DNA of 64,000 bases from Porphyra umbilicalis (taxonomy: Eukaryota; Rhodophyta; Bangiophyceae; Bangiales; Bangiaceae). Location: contig KV918862.1 in NCBI GenBank assembly GCA_002049455.2, positions 124,001 to 188,000 of the forward strand. The letters are read 5' to 3'. The notes below the pieces were generated by a model. That model had not been told where the DNA came from and ran no database searches. It worked only from the letters and a program-made list of their open reading frames with translations. Numbering within the stretch: position 1 is the first letter of the stretch; the number at the start of each line of letters is the position of its first letter. Positions 42,069-54,973 of this stretch are shown here, in pieces. The position numbers and the translations under genes are program-made.

Positions 42069-45000
42069 GCGCACGGGCGGGCGGGTGGGACTGATCGCCG
42101 CGCGACGAGGCGCCTGTAACCGCGCCGCTTGATGGCGTCAGCAACCGCCGACGCGCCGCCGCAACAGAAGACGGCGCGCAGGCACGATCACCCGCGGGTC
42201 ATCGTGGGCGCGTCAAGCCCCGGAAGTCGCTGCGCGCGGTCACCGCGCGCAACTCGGGGCGGTAGAGGGGGCACGGGGGCAGGCGCCGTCCGGGCCCAGT
42301 GACCCCTGTGGCAGGACAGTCCTTCTCAGCCATGTAACTCCATTTGCTTTTAGCGTCATCGCGATCCTTCCAACACTGACACGCCCTCAGATCACTGAGG
42401 ACACGAATGCAGACTGCCACCTCTGGAACGGAGAGCAAGTCCCTTGATCTAAGTATATGTGTGCATCACTACACTTTGAGAGCACCCTGTCCTAAAGGCC
42501 AGGGAACTGTAATACTGTATCCGACCGACCCCATTCTTGGCGGCTTGGTTCTGTCCAATCAACAGATCGTTTGCCGGAGACAGCACCCGTCGAATGGTAT
42601 CACGCCTATGCACGGCCCCGGGCCGTCTCGTAGAGGAAGTCATTTGTCAAATGTCAGCCGTATGTGATTTATAGAGGCACCCGTTTTGATTTTTTTTCGT
42701 GCAAGACTCTGGTGCCTCCTGAAAGTAGTGTCAATCTCAGCGCGGATCGTTTGCCTCCTTTATTGTCGACTGTCCCGCACCGCAGACTCAGTCGCAGCGG
42801 ACTGGCGGGTATGCTGCTCGGTATGCACCGCGGTCACCTTCTTTCCATGGACTGGCGGACTTGTTGCGGCCACCCCTTCTGTCATCGTATTGATGTATCC
42901 TCTCCTATGTCACCTAGCCGTTGTGTGGATGTTGGTTGGAGTCCGAGCCATTGGCGCTCATCACGGGTCGCACGGCTCGTACGTTGCTTTGGCGCGATGG
43001 GGTGTGGGACGAGCCAACGCGCACAACGGGTTGCTTTGAACGTCTTGTATCGCTGTGCGGTTTCATGAAGTCTCAGTACCCATGGATCGCAGATGTACGG
43101 TTCTCGAGCTACACTTGTGTTTGAATCCCTGTCTCTCTACTCCGCGGCCATAGATCCTGACCAGACCCCGTTTTCCTGTGTCGCTTTGCTACTCATGGTA
43201 TCATTGTTTCCCTCTGCTTCTGGGGCCTGCGGCGCGACGCGCATGTTGTCATCTACTTTGATTGACTGCTGTGGTGCCGCGGCCCGTCGTGGGTCCGACG
43301 CGCTGTGGCGGCTGTTCGCCTCTCCTCAGGGTAAAAGAAACCTCAGAGCTGCCGCGCGGTGAATGACGTTTCTTGTTCTCGCTCGTACTGGTCGTCGGCA
43401 CGCGTAGCGGGTGCGCTGGGTCGCGCAGTGGGCGGCGGACGGCGGACGGCGGGCCGCGGGCTCGCCCGTCTCTACCCACCCAAGGTGACGCGACCCGCGC
43501 CACACGACGTGGCGCGGTCAGCAAGGCTGGTTTGGTAGGGCGGCGTGACGCACGGAGCCTCTGCGCACCACCGGCGAGTGGGCGGGTGCGCTGTGTTCCC
43601 CGCCTGCCGCCCGCATCCCCACCCCACCTGCAGCGGTCGCCAATGCCCTCTCGGTGCCGTGGCTGGCGGTGCTGTTTTGGTGTTCGGCCCTATGGTCGGA
43701 GCTGCGCACTCGGCGGCCGGCCGCCCGCATCCGCGACCACGTGGTCGTCCGCTACGGTGGCCGAGGCCGGCCGGGCGGCGGGCGTCGGTCGTGGTCCCCC
43801 GCACCCGTGTGTGGCCCGCAAGGAGATACGCGGCATTGGCCGGGCGTGACGCAACGCAGTGGGTGGGGGCTCCCCGGGTCTCAGCCCGCCAACGACCACG
43901 GCCGCCGCCGCAGCCGCGCGGCGCGCGCACACGGCGCTGCGCCGTTAGCTGTGGTGCGCGCACGCCAGGCCGGTGGCTCCCTGCTGGCCGCGACGGGCGG
44001 CTGCCGGGGCGCCATAGGGCGCCGCCGCGCCGACGGCAGCGCGGCAGCCGCGACGCTGGCCGCGTGCCGCGCTGGCGCGACGATTCCGGATGACGACACG
44101 ACGGGCCGGCCGGGTGGCCTTGACGCGTTCACGTCGCCGCGTAGGCTGTTGCGCCCTTTGCCGCGGTCACGCGCTACGCGAGAGCAACGCATCGGCGTCG
44201 GCTGACGCATGCATTGCGTCCATGTCGCCGCCGACGTCGGCGGGGCACGAACCCTTGCGGCTGGTGTGTCTCGACGAGCTTCGATGGGCCGGCATGGTTT
44301 GCTGTGTCAAGGCAGCGCCGTCGCGGAAGGGGTCACACCCTGTAGCTCCTCCCACGGCGGAGGCCTCCGGACGGACTTCCCCGCCGTCGACCTGCCATTG
44401 ACGGAGACGCCTGAGCGCCGCGCCCAGGGCCGGGCCACCACCTTTGGCACCCTGCTCGCGTCGGCCGTCTCTCCGATGGCCGAATGTTGTGTCGAGTACC
44501 CGATTGCCAGCGGCGACGATGGCCGCATCTTCCCCATGCGCCACCTTCTGGAGTGCACGCCGACAGCCTTCAACGTGATGCCCAAGCCCGACACAGCGGG
44601 CAAGGGAGTTGCCCGCTGCGGGCATGACGATCTGCGTATCCTGCGGCCTCCGGTATGCTTTGGCATCGGCACTTGCTGATGCTAGCGTTTGGATTTCTGT
44701 CGATCGACCGGCTGTACCCTCTAACCAAGGTTTGTTGTGTGGCCGCATTGTCGCTGGTCGCTTGTTGCCGACTGAGTCGCTGTTGAGCGACCCTCTCCAC
44801 CGTGACCTCAACCACCTTTGTCGCTCCCCACCGTTTTTTGTTTGATGTTTGAGACGACTTGTGGACAACGAACTCTGTGTTTCTTCCATGGATCTGTGCC
44901 TGTCAGCCACCCTTCAGTAGATGGCGTCGGGCCATTGCTGGCTACCGACTGACCCGTGTTTGGCCGTTCTCGACGCTCTTCATTTTGCGTGTGCTGGTGC

Positions 45001-45549
45001 TTGCCTTCTCATTGCGTCTGTCAGGTGCATCCTCGTGATCATGCTTGGCTTGTGTATGCTGGACACTTGCATGCATGCGGGCAGATTGTAGCGAGAACAC
45101 GTTTCGGGTGGTGTGGCTAGAGGGGTGAGGCGAGCTGCGGACGTGTACCTGCGCCCTCACCGTCGTGCTGTGCATGAGGCCAGGAGGACGGCTCGAAGGT
45201 TTCTGTAGTGGATGGGCATCGGGTGTGGGAAAGCTCGCTGCGATATGACATGACCTAGTCCCCACATACAGGAACTATGGGTCCTTTTGTTTTCAGGGGG
45301 GGGCCGGAAACGCATGATTGCTCGTAGCTCACTTGATGTTCGTACCTATCTTTGGATACGCGGCCTGTACCGCGGTGCGTGAGGTAAATGAGCGTGGCGC
45401 ATGAGAAAACAACACATACGCAACGAAGAGCATGCTCCACCAAATGAGATCCACCCCCGCCGACGACGCACCACTACCCACCAGACCAACTACCGCCCCT
45501 CGACGGTCGGGTGTATGAGGTTGGGGTGGAAGAGGCCATCGTCAGCAGC
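42069..45549. other. Long stretch without a recognised gene
   Basis: 42100-43370 is of ordinary composition with short open frames only. 43370-44200 is GC-rich with Arg/Ala/Pro-type frames on both strands. A plus-strand frame at 44209-44679 (with LLASAVSPMAECCVEYPIAS and FPMRHLLECTPTAFNVMPKP) reads more like protein than its surroundings but matches nothing I know and lacks a clear gene context. 44700-45500 is non-coding. Confidence 0.35.
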
Positions 45550-45943
45550 TTAGAAATTGCGTTCACCAGCGCCGGAACCAAAACCGTGACGGTGATACAA
45601 GTGATGGTTCCTCTCATGGCGCTCGAGCGTGTCCAGATGCTTGAAGGCGCACAGACACAGGTGGCACCAATGCTTGTATTTGGCATGGTCGGCGCGGATA
45701 TGGTTGTCTCTGCCGTTGGGAAGCGACCACACAGGAGCCAATCCAACAAAAGAGAAACAATGCATACGAGTAAGAGCAAGAGCAGGCACCGAGCCGTCAG
45801 AAAAAGCTCGGGACTGAATCGTCGATGGCGGTTTCTGACAGTGCTCCCCTGCCCCACCACGACTCTCATGCGTGGACGCCGTACCGTTCTGAGGGAGTGT
45901 CAAAGGTGGCGCCGCACTCGATGCACTGCCACTTGACCACCAT
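45550..45943 (-). CDS. Two-finger C2H2 zinc-finger protein (at least 72 aa)
   Basis: Exon 1 is 45943-45885 and exon 2 is 45709-45550, with donor GTACGG and acceptor CGGCAG. Joining them creates a perfect finger, CIECGATFDTPSERDNHIR then ADH (C-x2-C-x12-H-x4-H), split by the intron inside its helix. The second finger is complete in exon 2: CHLCLCAFKHLDTLERHERN then H (C-x2-C-x12-H-x3-H). That the intron removal restores exact C2H2 spacing is strong support. The protein ends FGSGAGERNF. The frame is open upstream of the ATG at 45943, with a possible TTTTTAG acceptor near 45969, so an additional 5' exon is possible. Nucleic-acid binding is likely; the target is unknown. Confidence 0.7.
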
Positions 45944-48900
45944 GATGTCCAAAGCAGCCGCTGCTAAAAAAGGAAACGGGCAACAGGGCGACGGCACAGC
46001 GGGGGGCGTTGGTGATGGCCCGTAAGTGCCGGCAGAACAGTGGCAGCTGTTCCACAGCGTGGACTCGTTGCCGCTGTTGCTGTGCACCGGCCGGGCCGTC
46101 CACCGGCCGCGTCCTCGCTGGCGGGGTGCAAGACCTAAATAGCTCTACTAGCGAAAGTAGCCGGGCCGTGCTCTGCAGCGCGGCAGAGGAGGTGCGTCAC
46201 TGTGCCCAGGGGTGTGGCTTGCTGGTACGCCTCGGGCGGTTCGCCGCACGATGGCCGCGATGCCCTCCCCGGCGGGCCAAGAACGGTGAGCAGCCGGGAC
46301 GACAAGCATTGGACGATGGGGCAGAGGCGGGGCCACACATCAGGCCAAACGGGGCCCCCGGTTGCACTGTCGGACTCGAAGAGACGCTGAGGTGCACTCT
46401 CCCACGGCAACACGGCACAGAGGGCGCTCACAGGCGTTTCCGGAATAACTGCCAGCCAGCCAGGTCCACGCATGACTCTCGATGGGCGGGCGGGCCAGAG
46501 CAAGCAATGCCTCGCGAGCTCGCCGCCGTTTCTCCAGCCCTCTCCTGGCCCCGCCTGGACGGGGTCGCTCCGAAGCCCCTCGCCGACACGTCGGTCACCC
46601 AGCAGGCCCCTGCAAGCCCCCCACCGACCATGGTGGAGGCCAAGACAGCTCAGGGCCAATGAATTGGCTCGCTACAGTAGGTGTTCGGGTCAGTGAGGAC
46701 ATCAGCAAGGGGACTTCAGGCGTAAACGATTTGCCATTGCCAATGCCTAAAGTGTTGTCGTCGAAATGTCATTGGGAGATAGGGTTTCGGATACAATACA
46801 GCGGCAACATGAGCTGAAACCGAAGGAAATGACCGTCAAGTCTGTCAGAAGTAGCAAAATTTTGCAGTCTTCGTGTTTGGTAGGGGCAAGCAAACGGGCA
46901 TGCCAAGAACGTGGGGTTCTGATAGAATCGACCAATCATGGGCCCCAGTGGATGTGCATGCCACCCCCTTTGTCCTATGGAATCGCGGCGGGAGGTGGGC
47001 TCGCCGCCATATGCCCACAATGAGCGATTCCTTACAGAAACCAAACCCCACCCAGAAGCCTAGGTCCGCAAGCAAAGGCCATGATTTCCGCATAATGGCT
47101 TCCTTGTGTCACCAAGTCCTGTTGTGGGTGACTTCCAAAAACAGCGGACAGAATTCGATAAACCATGTGTACTTCCTATTTTAGAGTTCGTGAGGAGTAG
47201 ACTCTTGGTCGTCCAAATGACGAGTATCCGCGTAGACTCCCGAATGAATGGTGCGCACAAACCTTGTTACACTGGTACCGCGCTCACTCTGACCACATCC
47301 GCTCCCAAACTGCAGCCGTGGCGGGAGCCGCGGGGGCAGCTCAACCGAAAAATCCAGCGTGGGCGGCGTGACACCGCAAATCCACCGGGAGCGGCACGTC
47401 GCGAGTCGCGGGCCACGTCAGAGGCACGCGCGCCACCCTGCGACGACAGCCCAAGCGCGACCAAGTCGACCCTCCCAGCAACGTGGTCCATGGCTGGCGT
47501 GGAGCCACAATGCATGCATTGCTTCCCAGGTCGACGGAGGCGTGACAGTCTCGTCCACGGCCACAGTTGCCGCAGAGCCAAACAGTTGTCCACTGAGCCT
47601 GTGAGGAATATGCCGTACAGCAGTAGCCTGTCGCAGACTCCCATAGGGCGGCTCGGGTGTCCATAATGAGCACAACACGAAAAATGATGTTGGACTGCAA
47701 AACCTGATGTGTTGCAATGCGACGGTACACGTGGCGTCGCGACGACTCGACGGCTCTCTGCTATGGTTACAACAAGGTCCGGCTCAGCCAGCACGACAGA
47801 TGCTCCGCTGGCATGCGTTGGTGAACCCCCCGGAAAGCTATGACAGCACAGCAGCCAGTGGCCGCTCTCACGACCAGCTGCCCATCACGCCCGTGTGTGC
47901 TGCGCTCGGCCTCCATCTCGGCAGCGCGAAAAGCCCTGCGGCCGAGGGCAGAGCGCCATGCTGTTCACAGCCACGGGGGCGATGGAGCTGAGCAGCAGCG
48001 GGCTCTTGCCGCCCCTACGACCGCCAGCCGCACGATCACCGCAGCAGGGTGACCGCGTGTCCGATCCACGTCCGCCGGTGGTGCGATCGGGAGCTGCTGG
48101 CAGCCCACGTCCGACACGCAGGCCGCGGCACTTGGGGCGGGGCGCGGCGTGTTTCCGGGTGTGTCCGCCACCACCGACCAACCCTCGGGCGTTGCCAGCG
48201 GCCACGCCGGCGCTCCCACCCGGCGATTCAGAGCCCACCGGACGTGCTTCTCCCCGTCACGCCTCGGTGGCGCGGGTCCGCGCCGTGTCGCAGACCTGCC
48301 ACCGTCAGGGGGGGGGGGACCAGGCGCCCCATGGACGGCGCCCGCTGCGCTTTCCAGCACGACACACTGGTGTGGGACTCGACCGAGGGTGCGTCTACTC
48401 GACCGCCTCGTAGGTGTTGGCGCGCCACGCCGGGCGAGCACCAGCGTGGACGGGTGACGTTGTGGATGGGTGACGGCGGCGCGCGCGGTCGCGGCCGGGC
48501 CGCGACCGCCCGACGCCCCCGGTCGCGGGGCCGGCGCTGGAATTGGGGTTGGCCGCCCCCTCCAACTACCCGCGGACTTTCACGGCGCGGCCGCCATGGC
48601 GGCAACGCGCGCGCGCGGTCGCCGCCGCGGTCACCGCCGCCGCGCCCGCGCTCGCGCCGCGCGGCCGCGCCGCCGCGCACCGCTGCCGCGCCGACGCGCG
48701 CCGACGCGCGCCGACGCGCACCGCGCCGCGGCCCGCCGGCCGCCGCGCCGCGGCGGGGGGGGCCGCCGCCGCCGCCGCCACCGCCGCCACCGCGCGGGCG
48801 CGCCGTGGGGCGTCGGCGCCGGTTGCCCGCGCCCTCCCCCCCCCCCCCGCCCGGCCGGCGGCGCGGCGAGCGGCGGCCCGCGCGGGCGCGCGGCGCGTGC

Positions 48901-48992
48901 GCCGCGGCGGCCAGTGGGTGGGCACTGCCCCTCTGCCCCTCCCCCCCCCCCCTGCCCCCCCCCTGCCCTCCCCCCCCCCCCCCGCGGCCACC
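45944..48992. other. Intergenic stretch before PAN2
   Basis: 46000-46670 and 47270-48500 hold overlapping open frames on both strands without domain or splice support. 46680-47260 is closer to 50% GC and non-coding. From about 48480 the sequence becomes extremely G/C-rich, with C runs leading into the PAN2 start. No gene can be supported. Confidence 0.35.
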
Positions 48993-49304
48993 ATGCCCCC
49001 CCCCGTCGCAACGTCGTGGTACCCGCCCGGGGCGTACCCCCCCCCCCCCCCCCCCTGGGTCGAACTCGGGTGCGTGGCGGTCGGGCGGCCGCCGGCGGCC
49101 CCCCCCCCCCCACCCCCCCCCCCCCATCACGGCGCTCGCGTTTGACCCGGCGACGCCCCTCCTCTGGGCGGGCACCGCCACGGGGTGGGTGCACGCGCAC
49201 GCGTCCGTGTCGCTCGCGCGCCACGCGTCGACGCCGCCGCCGCTGCCGCTGCCGGCAGCGCCGTCGCCCTTGGCGGCGGGGGCGTCGGGTGGCGCGCCGG
49301 GTGG

Positions 49305-49346
<42 letters not shown>

Positions 49347-49952
49347 TGCCGCTGCCGCCACCGCCGCCGCCACCGCCGCCACCGGCGCCATGGCCGGCGG
49401 CACCGCCGGCGCCCCCGTCGTGGCGCTGCTGCCGACGCCCGGCGCGGTTGTGGCGGTGACCCCCCGGGGCGTCGCGTGGCTCTCCCGCGGCGGCGTTGCA
49501 GCAGCGACGCTCACCTCGCCGGCGCTCACGGCCGCCGCCGCCGCCGCGCACTCGCCCGCCACCCCCCACGCGGTCGTGGCGGGGTCCGCCCCGTCCGCGG
49601 CGCTCGTCGACACGGCGGCGGCGCGCCTCGTGCGGACCGCCCCCCGCGGCGGGCGGCCGCCCGCCGCCGTGACGGCGGCGGGGTGGGCGGCGCCGGGGAG
49701 TGGCGCCGTCGGCGGGGGGGGGGCGCCGTCCTCGCCACCGCCGCGGGGCGGGTGAGCGTCTGCGACGCGGGGACGCTCGCCGAGGTGGGTGCGTGGGCGG
49801 CCTACGCGGGCGCCGTCACGGGGCTGGCCGTTGGGGGGTGGGCGGTTGCCGTTGGCGGCACCGCTGTTCGCGGGGGGGTCGTGTATGACGCGCCGGGGGT
49901 GGGGGTGTACGACCTGCGGGGCGGCCGGGGGGCCGTGTCGGGCGCCTCGCCG

Positions 49953-49997
<45 letters not shown>

Positions 49998-50269
49998 GCG
50001 CGCGTCGCGACGCTGCCCGCCGCCGAAGGCGCCGCCTACCTTGCGTTTGCCGCCGACGGGCTGTTGTGGGGGCTCTCCCGCTCGGGCGCGGCGGCGGCGT
50101 GGGATGTGGCGCGCCCCGAGCGGGTGGTTGGGGGGCTCCACTTGGACGCGGGGGGGGACGCGGCGACCGCGCTTGCGACGGGCGGGTCGGGGGGGGGGTG
50201 CTCGTCGCGGGCGACGCGGGGGGGTTTGTGCACCAGTGGGTGCGGCCCGCCGAGGCGGGCGGCGGCGGT

Positions 50270-50301
<32 letters not shown>

Positions 50302-50686
50302 AGCAGAGGAGGAGCTCGTCGGCCGCGGCATGCGCCCGCCGCCCGCCGCCGCCGCCGCGTCGACGCGCTTGCACGTGCCCGCGGCGGGCGGGCGGGCGGG
50401 CGACGCGGCGGGCGTGCCCGTGCCGCCGGCGCTCTACCCGCCCTCGCCGGGGGGGGGGGGGTGCCCCGCCGGCGGGGGCTCCTCGGCGTCCACCCGGCGG
50501 CGCCGGCGGCGGGGGGGGGGGGCGGGGGGGGGGAGGGGGACCCCGGCCGCCGCCGCCGCTGCCGCCGCCGCGTCTGCCGACGGGCACCCGCTGCTGTCGG
50601 ACGAGGTCGGCGCCTGGGCCGCCGTCGGCGGGGTGCCGCTCGCGCGCTTCCCGCCGCGCGTCGCGCCAGAGATTGTCGGCGCCGTC

Positions 50687-50746
<60 letters not shown>

Positions 50747-52594
50747 GTCGGCCACATGCGCGCGCCCGCGGGGTGGCGCCGCAACTCGCCCATGGGGCAC
50801 GCGCCGCCGCCGGCGGGCGGGCGGGGGCGCCGGCAGGGGGGCGAGGGGGGGCTCCGCACCAGCCTCGCCGGCGGGGAGGGGGGGGGGGGGGGAGGGGGGG
50901 GGCGCCACCCAGCCGCCCGCAGTGTCAGCGGCGGCGGGTGGGGCGGCGGCGGCGTGGGCGGCGGCGGCGGCGGGGGTGGCGAGCGTGGCGGCGCCGCCGC
51001 CGCCGCCGCTGCCGCCGCGTCGCCCGCCCGCCGCGGCGGCGTCGGCGGCAGCGGCGGCGGCGGCGGCGGCGGCGCGTCGCCTGCCCGCGCCGCCGCCACG
51101 TCGGCGGCCGCCCTCCGCACCGGCGCGGCGGCGCACGGGTGGGTGGCGTCGGGGCGCGCCGCCGCCGACTTGTCCACCCCCGCCGGCCGCGTCGCGCGCG
51201 TCGACGTGGACGTTGTCGCGCAGGCGGGGGCAGAGGGGTTTGCCTTTCGCGCCTTTAACGCGAGCCCGGGGGGGCGGTGGGTCGGGTTGGAAAACGCGCT
51301 CCCGCACTCGTACGTCAACGCGGCGGTGCGCGTGCTGCACGGGCTCATTGCGGGGGCGCTCCGCCGCCACGCGTGCGGGCGGGAGTTGTGCTTGTCGTGT
51401 GAGCTCGGGTTTTTGTTTGACATGCTTGGGGAGGGGGGGGGGGGCGGGGGGGGGGGCGGGGGGGGACGGCCGGGCGACGACGCGTCGCCCCCGCCCCGCC
51501 CGCCCGCGGTGCCACCGCCCCCCTCGACGGGCGCACCCGCCGACGCGCGCCTCCCCCCGGCGGCGGCTGGCGGTGGCGGTGGCGGGGCGGCGCCCCCGCC
51601 GGTGCCAGCGGCGGCCACGCCGACGGCGGCGCGGCCGCGGGTGCCCGGCACCCTCGCCGACGTGGCCGGCGGCACGGGCGGCGGGGCGGCGGCGGAGGCC
51701 GGCAACTTTATGCAAGCCTTCATCCACACCCCCGCCGCGGCGGCGCTGGGCCTCCTCGACGGGCCCGCCGCGCGGCCGACGGGCGCGCGCATCGAGGCGC
51801 TGCTGCTGTACCTCCTCGAGCAGCTCGTGCGCGACGGGGGGGCGGACGGGGCGGGGGGGGGGGGGGGGGGGGGGCGCGCCGCCGCCGCCGCCGCCGCCGT
51901 CGCCGCCGCCGCCGTCACGTCTGGGGGGGGGGGGGGTCGGCCGCCAATGGAGGCAGCGGCGGCGGAAGCGGCGGCGGCGGCGGTGGCGGCGGCGGGGGCG
52001 CCACCAGTGGCGACGCCAAGACGCCGGGCGGCCGCCGTCGGCAGCCGAAAAAGGGCCGCGCCCGCGACCGCGGCGGCCGTGACTCGCCGGGCGCGACGCC
52101 CGGCGGCCGCGGCCGCGGCGGCCGCCCGCGCTCCGAAGGCGGCGGCGGGGGCGGGCGCAGTGGCCGCCGCCGCGGCGGCGGCGGCGGCGCGTTGGCGGCG
52201 GGCGGCGGCGGGGGTGGCGGCACTGGCGGCGGTGGCGGGGGGGGGGGGGGGGCAGCGCCGCCGGCAGTGGCGGCGTGGCGGCGGCCATGACCGCCACGGG
52301 CGGCGGCAGCGGCGGCAGCGGCAGCGGTGGCAGCGCGAGTGACAGCCCGCCACCGCCGCCGTCGGCGGCGGCAACGGCGGCGGCGGCGGCGGTGCCGGTG
52401 GCGGCGGCGGCGCCGCTGCCGCCGCCACCGCCGCCCCCACCCGCGGCGGTCATCTCGGATCTCTTTGGCGCGTCGGTGCTCGCGTCGGGGCGCTTCACCC
52501 CGTCCAACACGCCCTGGTCGCGGACGAGCTGGACGTTTCTCCAATCGCTCGTCTATGACGGCGGCGGCCGCGACACGGGCGGCGGTCGCGACGC

Positions 52595-52636
<42 letters not shown>

Positions 52637-54973
52637 GGGCGGCGAGCCGGGCGGCACCGCCCGCTCCCCAACCGCCTCCCCCGCCGGCTCGCCCGGCCGG
52701 GCGCCCGGCGCGGCGGCGGCGGCGGCGGCGGCGGCGGGCGCCCCCCCCCGGCGGCCGCCGCCCTCACCGCCTCGGCGGCGGCGGCGGCGCCCGGCGCCGC
52801 GTTTGCGCGCCTCCTCGGCGGCAGCCTCCGCCGCTCCGCCGACCGCACGCGCGCCTACTGCGCGTCGTCGGACGCGGTCGAGTCCATGTCCCAGCGGCGG
52901 CGCCTCCTTTCCCTCCCCAACGTGCTCCTCGTCGGGTGTGGGGCGGCGTTGCCGGCGGCGGCGCGGTGGTGGACGCCCCCGCCCGCGTCCCGGGGGGGGG
53001 GGTGGTCCCCCCCGCCACCCCCGCGTCGGCGGGCCTCTCCCCGTCGGTGGCGGGGGGGGGTGGGGGCGCCGCCGCCGCCGCGGCGGCGTCTGCCGGGCGG
53101 CTGTCGCCCGCCGCCGCGGCGGCGGCGGCCATGGCGTCGGCCCCCCGCCTGCCGACGGCCCTCCACGTGACGACCGGCGGCGCGGCGGCCGACGCGTTGA
53201 CGGCCACGCCCGTGGCGCCGCCGCCGGCGGGTACCCCTGTCGGCGTTGCCGCCGCGCTCGGCCCAGATACGGGCGACGAGGACGCCACGTACGACCTTGT
53301 GGCGGTTGTGGCGGCCGTGCCGCCGCCCCCGTCGGCGGTGGCGGCGGCGGCCGCCGCCGCGGCGGCGGGGGCTGGGGCGGCGGCCAAGGGCGGCGCCGCC
53401 GCCGCCGGGGGGGGGTCGGCCCCGCCGCCGCCGTCGCGTCGCTCCGCGGCGACGGCGGCGGCGCGGGCGCAACGGGCGGCGGGGCGGGCGGCTTGGCGGC
53501 GGACGCGGCGGCGGCGGCGGCGGCGGCGGGCGGTGGGGGTGGCGTGGCGGGGGGCGTCGCCGCCGCCTCGGCGGCGGCCGCCGCGCACCTGGTCGTCTAC
53601 CAGCGGACGGCGTCGACGTCCCCCCCCCCCCCCCCGGCGCGGAGCCCGCGCCCGACGAGTGGTGGGTCTTTAACGACTTTTGCATTTCGCGCTGCACGGG
53701 GGGGGTGGCGGAGGCGACGACCTTCCACGCGGCGTGGAAGCTGCCGGCGCTGCTCGTGTGGGTGCGCCGCGACGCGGCCACGCGCGTGCCGGGGGTGGGG
53801 GTGGGGGTGGGGGTGCCGCCGCCGCTGCCGCCGCCGCCGCTGCCGGCACCCCTGCGCGCGGCGGCGGTGGCGGCCGACGGCGTCGCCGACGGGGCGGCGG
53901 CGGCCGTGGCGCCGCCGCCGGCCGCGGGCGCCGACGCGGACGCGGGCGCGGTGGCCGATGGCGGCGGGCGGGGCGGCGCCGGCGGGGGGGACGGCGACGC
54001 TGGCGACGTGGCGGGCGGCGACGCGGGCGCGACCGAGGTGGCGCCGCCGCCGGCCGACGCCGTACCGCAGGCCGACGGGCCGCTGATGGCGGCGGTCGAT
54101 GTGAGCGCCGCCACCGCCACGGCCGCCATGGCCGCCGTCCCGGCGGTCCATGGGGTGCCTGCCCCCTCCCCGCTGGGGGTCCTCCCCCCCTCAAGGACCC
54201 TGTCGATGCGAGAGGCCCTCACCCCCGCCGTCAATGGGGCGGTCCCCTTTGCGGACGGGGAGCCCCTCCCCGGCCGCGGCATGGTCGTCGCCCTCGACTG
54301 TGAGTTTGTCTCGATCACGCGGGAGGAGGTGGAGATTTCCACAACCGGCGCGCGGTCGGTAGTCGTGCCCGAGCGCCTCGCACTCGCGCGCGTCTCTGTC
54401 CTCCGCGGCGACGCGTGGCCCGCCGACCGCGTCGGCTTGCCCTTCCTCGACGACTACATTGCGGTGCGGGAGCCGGTGGTCGACTACCTCACCCGCTTTT
54501 CGGGGCTCGTCGAGGGGGACCTCGACGCGACGGGGCGCTCCCCGTACGCCGTCACCCACCGCAAAGCCGTGTACAAGAAGCTCCGTGCGCTCGTCGACGG
54601 CGGGGTGGTGCTCGCGGGCCACGGGTTGGCCAAGGACTTTCGCATTGCCAACTTTGTGGTGCCCCCGCACCAGGTCGTCGACACGGTCGCGCTCTTTCGG
54701 TTGGCGGGCAAGCGCCTGCTGTCGCTGCGCTACTTGGCCGCGTGCCTCCTCGGCGCCGACATCCAAGCGACGACGCACGATTCCGTCGAGGACGCGGTGA
54801 CGGCTCTGCGGCTGTACCGGGTGTGGCGCGCGCTCCACGCGCGGGGGGAGGTCGGGGGGGTCCTCCGCACCCTCTACGCCTACGGCTACGCGCACGGGTG
54901 GGTGGTCGACCCGGAGCGGCCGCCGCTGGGGGAAGAGTACTGGCAGCTCGTGGCGGAAGGGGGGGGAGTGTGA
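48993..54973 (+). CDS. PAN2, catalytic subunit of the PAN2-PAN3 deadenylase
   Basis: Trims mRNA poly(A) tails in the cytoplasm. The start is GCGGCCACCATG. Domain order is canonical: WD40-type N-terminus (ITALAFDPATPLLWAGTATG near 49130, blades to about 50250), Gly/Ala-rich linker, inactive ubiquitin-hydrolase-like domain (WVGLENALPHSYVNAAVRVL near 51280, CLSCELGFLFDML, NFMQAFIHTPAAAALGLLD, LFGASVLASGRFTPSNTPW near 52465, EWWVFNDFCISRCTGGVAEA near 53660), then the DEDD exonuclease: VALDCEFVSITREEVE (54287), GHGLAKDFRIANFVV (54620), HDSVEDAVTALRLYRVW (54778), with all catalytic acids present. About 1,990 codons against roughly 1,100-1,200 in fungi and animals; the excess is Gly/Ala/Pro runs. 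No intron is needed, but the frame shifts at eight or so G/C runs (for example 49099-49135, 49718-49728, 50189-50198). Confidence 0.9.

Noticed and set aside
48228-50141. Minus-strand 637-codon frame opposite the PAN2 start
   Set aside because: Antisense shadow of PAN2; low-complexity Gly/Arg composition.
50036-52510. Minus-strand 824-codon frame opposite PAN2
   Set aside because: Antisense of the PAN2 linker and pseudo-hydrolase region; the plus strand carries the conserved motifs.
10253-54973. Programmed frameshifting as explanation of the frame changes
   Set aside because: Changes occur at many unrelated genes, always in long G/C runs, in both directions, without slippery-site or pseudoknot pattern; length error is simpler.
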